Origin: an uncultured Acetatifactor sp.
Lineage (GTDB): Bacteria > Bacillota > Clostridia > Lachnospirales > Lachnospiraceae
Direction: 5' to 3'
DNA: 11,066 bases
Assembly: GCA_947631715.1 (NCBI GenBank)
Contig: CANRMK010000039.1
Location: 1-11,066, forward strand
Shown piece by piece: positions 7,815-11,066 of this stretch (position 1 is the stretch's first letter; each line of letters starts with the position of its first letter). Both the position numbers and the translations under genes were made by a program. The notes beneath the pieces were generated by a model that was given only the letters and a program-made list of their open reading frames with translations, ran no database searches and was not told the origin of the DNA.

Positions 7815-7843
7815 ATTATACAAAATATTCCTGCTTTTGTGAA
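7815..7843 (-). promoter_or_regulatory. Probable dnaE(-pfkA) promoter
   Basis: On the minus strand TTCACA (7843-7838, five of six matches to TTGACA) is followed after 17 bases by a perfect TATAAT (7820-7815). It lies 36 bases before the dnaE ATG, giving a very short 5' UTR. It sits downstream of the metK terminator, so dnaE starts its own transcription unit. Confidence 0.8.
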
Positions 7844-7857
7844 GAAAAATCGTAACC

Positions 7858-7882
7858 GTTCAGCCCCCAGTGTTCAGCCCCC
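7858..7882. repeat. Tandem 11-bp direct repeat upstream of the dnaE promoter
   Basis: GTTCAGCCCCC occurs perfectly twice, at 7858-7868 and 7872-7882, separated by three bases (period 14). It lies between the metK terminator and the dnaE -35 box, starting 15 bases upstream of that box. The position suits a regulator binding site, but no known operator is recognised. Confidence 0.7.
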
Positions 7883-7885
7883 GGC

Positions 7886-7916
7886 AAAAAAGAAGCATCC
7901 CCGAAGGAATGCTTCT
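7886..7916 (-). terminator. Intrinsic terminator of metK
   Basis: On the minus strand AGAAGCATTCC pairs with GGGATGCTTCT (11 bp, one U-G wobble) around a UUCG tetraloop closed by a C-G pair, an unusually stable loop, followed directly by six T residues. It lies 33 bases after the metK stop and separates metK from dnaE. The other strand lacks a T-tract after the stem, so it acts in the metK direction only. Confidence 0.94.
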
Positions 7917-7949
7917 CTCCAATTCTGCATATGTACTGTCTCAGCCGTC

Positions 7950-9137
7950 TTACAGATATTTCTTCAGGATCTCCGCCTTGTCAACAGCCTCCCAGGGGAG
8001 AGAAATATCGTCCCGGCCAAAGTGGCCATAGGCAGCGGTCTGCCGGTAAATGGGCCTGCGCAGATCCAGCATTTTGATGATGCCGGCCGGGCGGAGATCA
8101 AAATTCTCGCGAACGATTTCCACCAGCTTATCATTGCTGATCTTTCCGGTCCCGAACGTATCCACCATGACCGAAGTAGGCTGCGCTACACCGATGGCGT
8201 AGGAAAGCTGGATCTCACATTTGTCTGCCAGACCTGCGGCCACAATGTTCTTGGCCACATACCGGGCGGCATAAGCGGCGCTCCTGTCCACCTTGGTGCA
8301 GTCCTTTCCGGAGAATGCTCCGCCGCCGTGGCGGGCATATCCGCCATAAGTGTCCACAATGATCTTACGGCCGGTAAGCCCTGCATCACCCTGAGGGCCG
8401 CCGATCACAAAACGGCCGGTGGGATTGATAAAGAACTTTGTGTTCTCATCTACCATCTCCCTGGGCAGGACAGGATCAAAGACATATTTTTTGATATCCG
8501 CATGGATCTGTTCCTGGGACACCTTTTCATCGTGCTGAGTGGAAAGCACGACCGCCTCCAGGCGCACAGGTTTTCCGTTTTCGTCATACTCTACAGATAC
8601 CTGGCTCTTTCCGTCCGGGCGCAGATAGGTGAGCGTGCCATCCTTGCGGACTTTCGTGAGCTGTCTGGTCAGCTTATGGGCAAGCGAAATGGCATAGGGC
8701 ATCAGTTCCGGCGTCTCGTTTACCGCATATCCGAACATCATTCCCTGGTCTCCGGCGCCGATCGCCTCGATCTGCTGATCGCTCATTCCCGATTCCCTTG
8801 CCTCGAGAGCCTTATCCACACCCATGGCAATGTCGGGAGACTGTTTGTCAAGCGCCACCATCACAGCGCATGTGTTGCCGTCAAATCCCACACTGCTGTC
8901 ATTGTAGCCGATCTCGTTCACGGTCTTTCGCACAATGGCAGGCACATCCAGGTTTGCTTTCGTAGTGATCTCCCCGGTGACCAGCACAAAACCCGTGCAG
9001 CTTGCAGTCTCACAGGCTACGCGGCTCATGGGATCCTGCTCCATGCAGGCGTCCAGGATCGCATCGGACACTGCATCACAGAGCTTGTCGGGATGTCCCT
9101 CCGTCACAGACTCTGAGGTAAATAAATGTTTTTCCAT
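7950..9137 (-). CDS. metK: S-adenosylmethionine synthetase (methionine adenosyltransferase)
   Basis: MetK makes S-adenosylmethionine from methionine and ATP in the cytoplasm and supplies methyl groups to enzymes such as the SPOUT methyltransferase in this window. With the chosen start it is 395 residues, the usual length. It begins MEKHLFTSESVTEGHPDK, with the ATP-binding GHPDK at 14-18. Both family signatures are present: GAGDQGMMFGYA (from 127) and GGGAFSGKD (271-279), along with NPTGRFVIGGPQGDAG (from 239). In-frame ATGs also lie at 9143 and 9158. The one at 9158 overlaps the ribosome binding site AAAGGAGAGG (9153-9144), and the one at 9143 abuts that site. The one at 9137 has good spacing and gives the conventional N-terminus. 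A SAM-I riboswitch precedes the gene, so it is likely shut off when SAM is plentiful. Confidence 0.97.
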   Translation of the reverse strand: MEKHLFTSESVTEGHPDKLCDAVSDAILDACMEQDPMSRVACETASCTGFVLVTGEITTKANLDVPAIVRKTVNEIGYNDSSVGFDGNTCAVMVALDKQSPDIAMGVDKALEARESGMSDQQIEAIGAGDQGMMFGYAVNETPELMPYAISLAHKLTRQLTKVRKDGTLTYLRPDGKSQVSVEYDENGKPVRLEAVVLSTQHDEKVSQEQIHADIKKYVFDPVLPREMVDENTKFFINPTGRFVIGGPQGDAGLTGRKIIVDTYGGYARHGGGAFSGKDCTKVDRSAAYAARYVAKNIVAAGLADKCEIQLSYAIGVAQPTSVMVDTFGTGKISNDKLVEIVRENFDLRPAGIIKMLDLRRPIYRQTAAYGHFGRDDISLPWEAVDKAEILKKYL

Positions 9138-9247
9138 AGTCATCCTCTCCTTTGTCATCCAATCAGACTTCTGTTTTTTACGTGAACTGTTTTCTCCGGC
9201 ATAGTCTCCTGGCTCATACTCTGTGGCCGATTTCCGAAAGGATCCAT

Positions 9248-9278
9248 AAAAAAGATCCGCTTAGCTGATAAGCGGACC
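9248..9278 (-). terminator. Riboswitch-controlled terminator in the metK leader
   Basis: On the minus strand GGTCCGCTTA pairs with TAAGCGGATC (10 bp, one wobble) around TCAGC and is followed by six T residues. It lies 21 bases downstream of the SAM-I aptamer and about 110 bases before the metK ATG, the expected place for the expression platform. The 5' arm CCGCTTAT can pair with the 3' strand of aptamer helix P1 (ATAAGAGG, 9306-9299) at seven of eight positions, forming the competing antiterminator. Confidence 0.92.
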
Positions 9279-9299
9279 GGAATCTTTCGACCATCAATC

Positions 9300-9403
9300 C
9301 TCTTATTGCTCGATTTTACTCGCTCAGGTGGGCACCTTCCTTTCCGAAAGGGGTTGCCGTGGCTTCATCGATCCTATGTATCTCCGCCAACTCTGAATAA
9401 GAG
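9300..9403 (-). ncRNA. SAM-I (S-box) riboswitch aptamer controlling metK
   Basis: The 104-base minus-strand element matches the S-box consensus. Helix P1 is a perfect CTCTTAT (9403-9397) with ATAAGAG (9306-9300). The conserved core GATGAAGCC and CGGCAACC, helix P3 CCTTT-CGG-AAAGG and the AAGGTGCC segment appear in order. AGG in the P2 loop can pair with CCT downstream of GGTGCC, as the family's pseudoknot requires; the P4 helix looks short. SAM binding stabilises P1, frees the terminator at 9248-9278 and switches off metK. The S-box class is well established for methionine and SAM genes in Firmicutes. Confidence 0.95.
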
Positions 9404-9432
9404 AAATCATATTCACTTTTCGTTACATCAAT

Positions 9433-9461
9433 ACAATACACTGAACGCGCTGTTCTGTCAA
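9433..9461 (-). promoter_or_regulatory. metK promoter
   Basis: On the minus strand a perfect -35 box TTGACA (9461-9456) is followed after 17 bases by TATTGT (9438-9433, four of six matches). Initiation would fall near 9426, about 23 bases before the riboswitch, which fits. The spacer holds an imperfect dyad, ACTGAAC (9440-9446) facing GTTCTGT (9452-9458) on the plus strand with one mismatch. The -35 lies 18 bases beyond the murA stop. No convincing murA terminator is visible in this gap, only an AT-rich AGGAAA/TTTCCT dyad next to the stop. Confidence 0.8.
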
Positions 9462-9478
9462 CAGGAAAATATATTTCC

Positions 9479-10771
9479 TTATCCCACCCGGAGCTTGAAC
9501 CTCTGGATATCCTTTTCCGTCTGGACCAGCTCGATCTGAGCCCCCAGATTTCGGAGTTTCAGGTGAAAGTCTTCATACCCTCGCTCAATATACTTTATGT
9601 CATCTACCGTGGTATATCCTACTGCCGCCAGGGCTGCTATCACAAGCGCGGCTCCCGCTCTGAGATCCGGCGCCGAAATGCTTGCCCCCGTATATTTCTC
9701 CACGCCGTCAATGATGGCTGTGTTTCCCTCCACCTTGATGCTGGCTCCCATCCTGATCAGCTCATCCACATACTTGAACCGGTTCTCAAAAATGCTTTCC
9801 GTCACAATGCTGGTCCCTTTAGACAGCGCAAGCGCCACCGTGATCTGAGGCTGCATATCTGTGGGAAATCCTGGATAGGGAAGCGTTTTGACCTGAGTGT
9901 GCACTAAGGGCTTGGACGCCACTACCCGGATACAGTCGTCCGCTTCCTCCACTTCGCAGCCAATCTCCAAAAGCTTCGCCGTAATGGATTCCAAATGCTT
10001 GGGGATCACGTTTTTCACCGTCACATCCCCTTTTGTGACTGCCGCCGCGAACATGAAAGTCCCGGCCTCGATCTGATCGGGAATAATGGTATACTCGGAT
10101 CCGTGCAGCCTGTTCACACCTCTGATGCGGATCACATCGGTCCCCGCTCCCTTGATGTTGGCGCCCATACTGTTCAGGAAATTGGCCAGATCCACCACAT
10201 GAGGCTCCTTGGCTGAGTTCTCTATGATAGTCCTGCCCTCCGCCATGACCGCCGCCATCATCACATTGATGGTAGCTCCCACGCTGGACACATCCATGTA
10301 GATATGGCTTCCTGTCAGGTGTTCAGCTTTGGCTTTGATCATGCCGTGTTCGATGACCACTTCCGCTCCCAAGGCTCTGAAGCCCTTGATATGCTGGTCT
10401 ATCGCCCGGCAGCCGATATCGCAGCCGCCCGGCAGCGCCACCTCCGCATACTTATACTTTCCGAGAAGTGCACCCAGCAGATAATAAGATGCCCTGATCT
10501 TCTTGATTCCCTCCGTGTTCACCACAAGGCTGCTGATACCGCCGGAATTCAGCACTGCCTTATGCCGTTCCGGCCGCTTTACCATAACGCCGATATCCTG
10601 CATGGCCTCCAGCAGTACATTCGTATCGCGCACATCCGGTATATTATCTATAAAAACGGTCTCGTCCGTCATAGTGGAGGCTGCAAGAATGGGAAGCGCC
10701 GCATTCTTTGCGCCGCCTATCTCCACATCCCCCACCAGGGGATTGCCGCCCTTGATCGCATATTGTTCCAT
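9479..10771 (-). CDS. murA: UDP-N-acetylglucosamine 1-carboxyvinyltransferase (MurZ-like MurA)
   Basis: MurA joins enolpyruvate from PEP to UDP-GlcNAc, the first committed step of peptidoglycan synthesis, in the cytoplasm; it is the fosfomycin target. The 430 residues form the usual two-domain inverted alpha/beta barrel. Active-site landmarks are Lys22-Asn23 (GGAKNAALP), Arg93 (IRASYYLLG), Cys117 in the flexible loop (LPGGCDIG, 113-120; Cys is the fosfomycin-reactive residue), Asp305 in FPTDMQPQ, and Arg371. Firmicutes often carry two copies. The IRASYYLLG stretch resembles the MurZ (MurAB) paralogue more than MurAA, but that call is from memory of family sequences. AGAGG lies nine bases before the ATG. 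The gene has its own promoter and about a 110-base leader. Confidence 0.96.
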   Translation of the reverse strand: MEQYAIKGGNPLVGDVEIGGAKNAALPILAASTMTDETVFIDNIPDVRDTNVLLEAMQDIGVMVKRPERHKAVLNSGGISSLVVNTEGIKKIRASYYLLGALLGKYKYAEVALPGGCDIGCRAIDQHIKGFRALGAEVVIEHGMIKAKAEHLTGSHIYMDVSSVGATINVMMAAVMAEGRTIIENSAKEPHVVDLANFLNSMGANIKGAGTDVIRIRGVNRLHGSEYTIIPDQIEAGTFMFAAAVTKGDVTVKNVIPKHLESITAKLLEIGCEVEEADDCIRVVASKPLVHTQVKTLPYPGFPTDMQPQITVALALSKGTSIVTESIFENRFKYVDELIRMGASIKVEGNTAIIDGVEKYTGASISAPDLRAGAALVIAALAAVGYTTVDDIKYIERGYEDFHLKLRNLGAQIELVQTEKDIQRFKLRVG

Positions 10772-10813
10772 CTATCTCTACCTCTTTAAGGCCTGTCTCT
10801 TTTTCACAGATCC

Positions 10814-10835
10814 GTACCATATCGCTCTCTGGTAC
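10814..10835 (-). repeat. Short inverted repeat in the murA leader
   Basis: GTACCA (10814-10819) and TGGTAC (10830-10835) form a perfect 6-bp inverted repeat with a 10-base loop, inside the predicted murA 5' UTR, 43 bases before the ATG. No T-tract follows, so it is not a terminator. Function unknown; a chance repeat is possible. Confidence 0.35.
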
Positions 10836-10886
10836 AGTATCATCTGGCAGGGCCCAACATATAGTAGTCCTGCAACAGTTATCAAA

Positions 10887-10915
10887 ATGTTACCACATTT
10901 TTCCGCATTTGTAAA
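10887..10915 (-). promoter_or_regulatory. Probable murA promoter
   Basis: On the minus strand TTTACA (10915-10910, five of six) is followed after 17 bases by TAACAT (10892-10887, four of six), about 115 bases before the murA ATG. A perfect TATAAT at 10959-10954 lies farther upstream but has no good -35 box at normal spacing, so I rank it second. Confidence 0.55.
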
Positions 10916-11015
10916 CAGAACATACATTCTCACAGCTTTGAAAGGTAAATTCTATTATAGCCTGCCCGGATGCCTCAAATTTCCCGTTTCTGAGTTTTCC
11001 GTAAAAATTGGAAAG

Positions 11016-11066
11016 TTATCCACATTCATAGGACCTATTTCTACATCCTCTTCTTTTTTTGTGGAT
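11016..11066. other. DnaA-box-like site TTATCCACA plus a truncated inverse copy at the window edge
   Basis: TTATCCACA at 11016-11024 on the plus strand is an exact match to the DnaA box consensus TTATNCACA. The last seven bases, TGTGGAT (11060-11066), are the start of the inverse box TGTGGATAA, cut off by the window end. They lie in a 295-base gene-free stretch (10772-11066) beside murA that otherwise holds only the murA promoter and leader. The match is direct; function as an origin or DnaA-regulated site is inference. Confidence 0.5.

Noticed and set aside
7839..9116. A 425-codon open frame on the plus strand covering metK and its terminator
   Set aside because: It is antisense to nearly all of metK, crosses the metK terminator stem, and shows no domain. 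Shadow frame.
1..11066. Mobile elements, CRISPR arrays, defence or biosynthetic clusters, tRNA or rRNA genes
   Set aside because: I looked for transposase or integrase products, terminal inverted repeats with target duplications, regularly spaced repeats and cloverleaf sequences and found none. The gene content is housekeeping throughout.

Overview
The window looks like an ordinary chromosomal segment of a Firmicute, most likely a Clostridia/Lachnospiraceae-type anaerobe. The grounds are the protein flavours (a DnaE with a complete PHP site, a MurZ-like MurA, an SH3/SleB-type wall hydrolase), strong GGAGG-type ribosome binding sites, the dnaE-pfkA gene pair, and a SAM-I riboswitch in front of metK. 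By eye the base composition is moderate (about 50% GC), with AT-rich gaps between genes. All seven convincing genes lie on the minus strand, so the region is transcribed right to left. I see no transposase, integrase, phage gene, CRISPR array, tRNA or rRNA, and no sign of recent transfer.

In transcription order from the right end: (1) 10772-11066, a gene-free stretch with a DnaA-box-like site, a second truncated one at the edge, and the murA promoter. (2) murA, 9479-10771. (3) A 341-bp regulatory leader (9138-9478) with a near-consensus promoter, a SAM-I riboswitch and its intrinsic terminator, feeding metK (7950-9137), which ends in its own UUCG-capped terminator. (4) A promoter with a perfect -10 box and an 11-bp direct repeat upstream, then dnaE (4138-7779) and pfkA (3117-4091), 46 bp apart and probably one operon. 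(5) A hairpin-rich 123-bp gap, then a SpoU/TrmH-family RNA methyltransferase (2193-2993) and proC (1372-2169), 23 bp apart. (6) A strong extended -10 promoter and a 5' UTR with a long stem beside the ribosome binding site, then a secreted SH3/SleB-type cell-wall hydrolase (77-1147), closed by a strong terminator at 9-49.

The genes are housekeeping: peptidoglycan precursor synthesis and wall hydrolysis, S-adenosylmethionine supply, DNA synthesis, glycolysis, RNA methylation and proline synthesis. The methyltransferase uses the SAM that MetK makes, but nothing shows a dedicated joint system. I did not find a convincing undescribed multi-gene system. What deserves a second look is mostly non-coding: the wall-hydrolase 5' UTR stem, the direct repeat at the dnaE promoter, the alternative hairpins between pfkA and the methyltransferase, and possible origin-like sites at the right edge.
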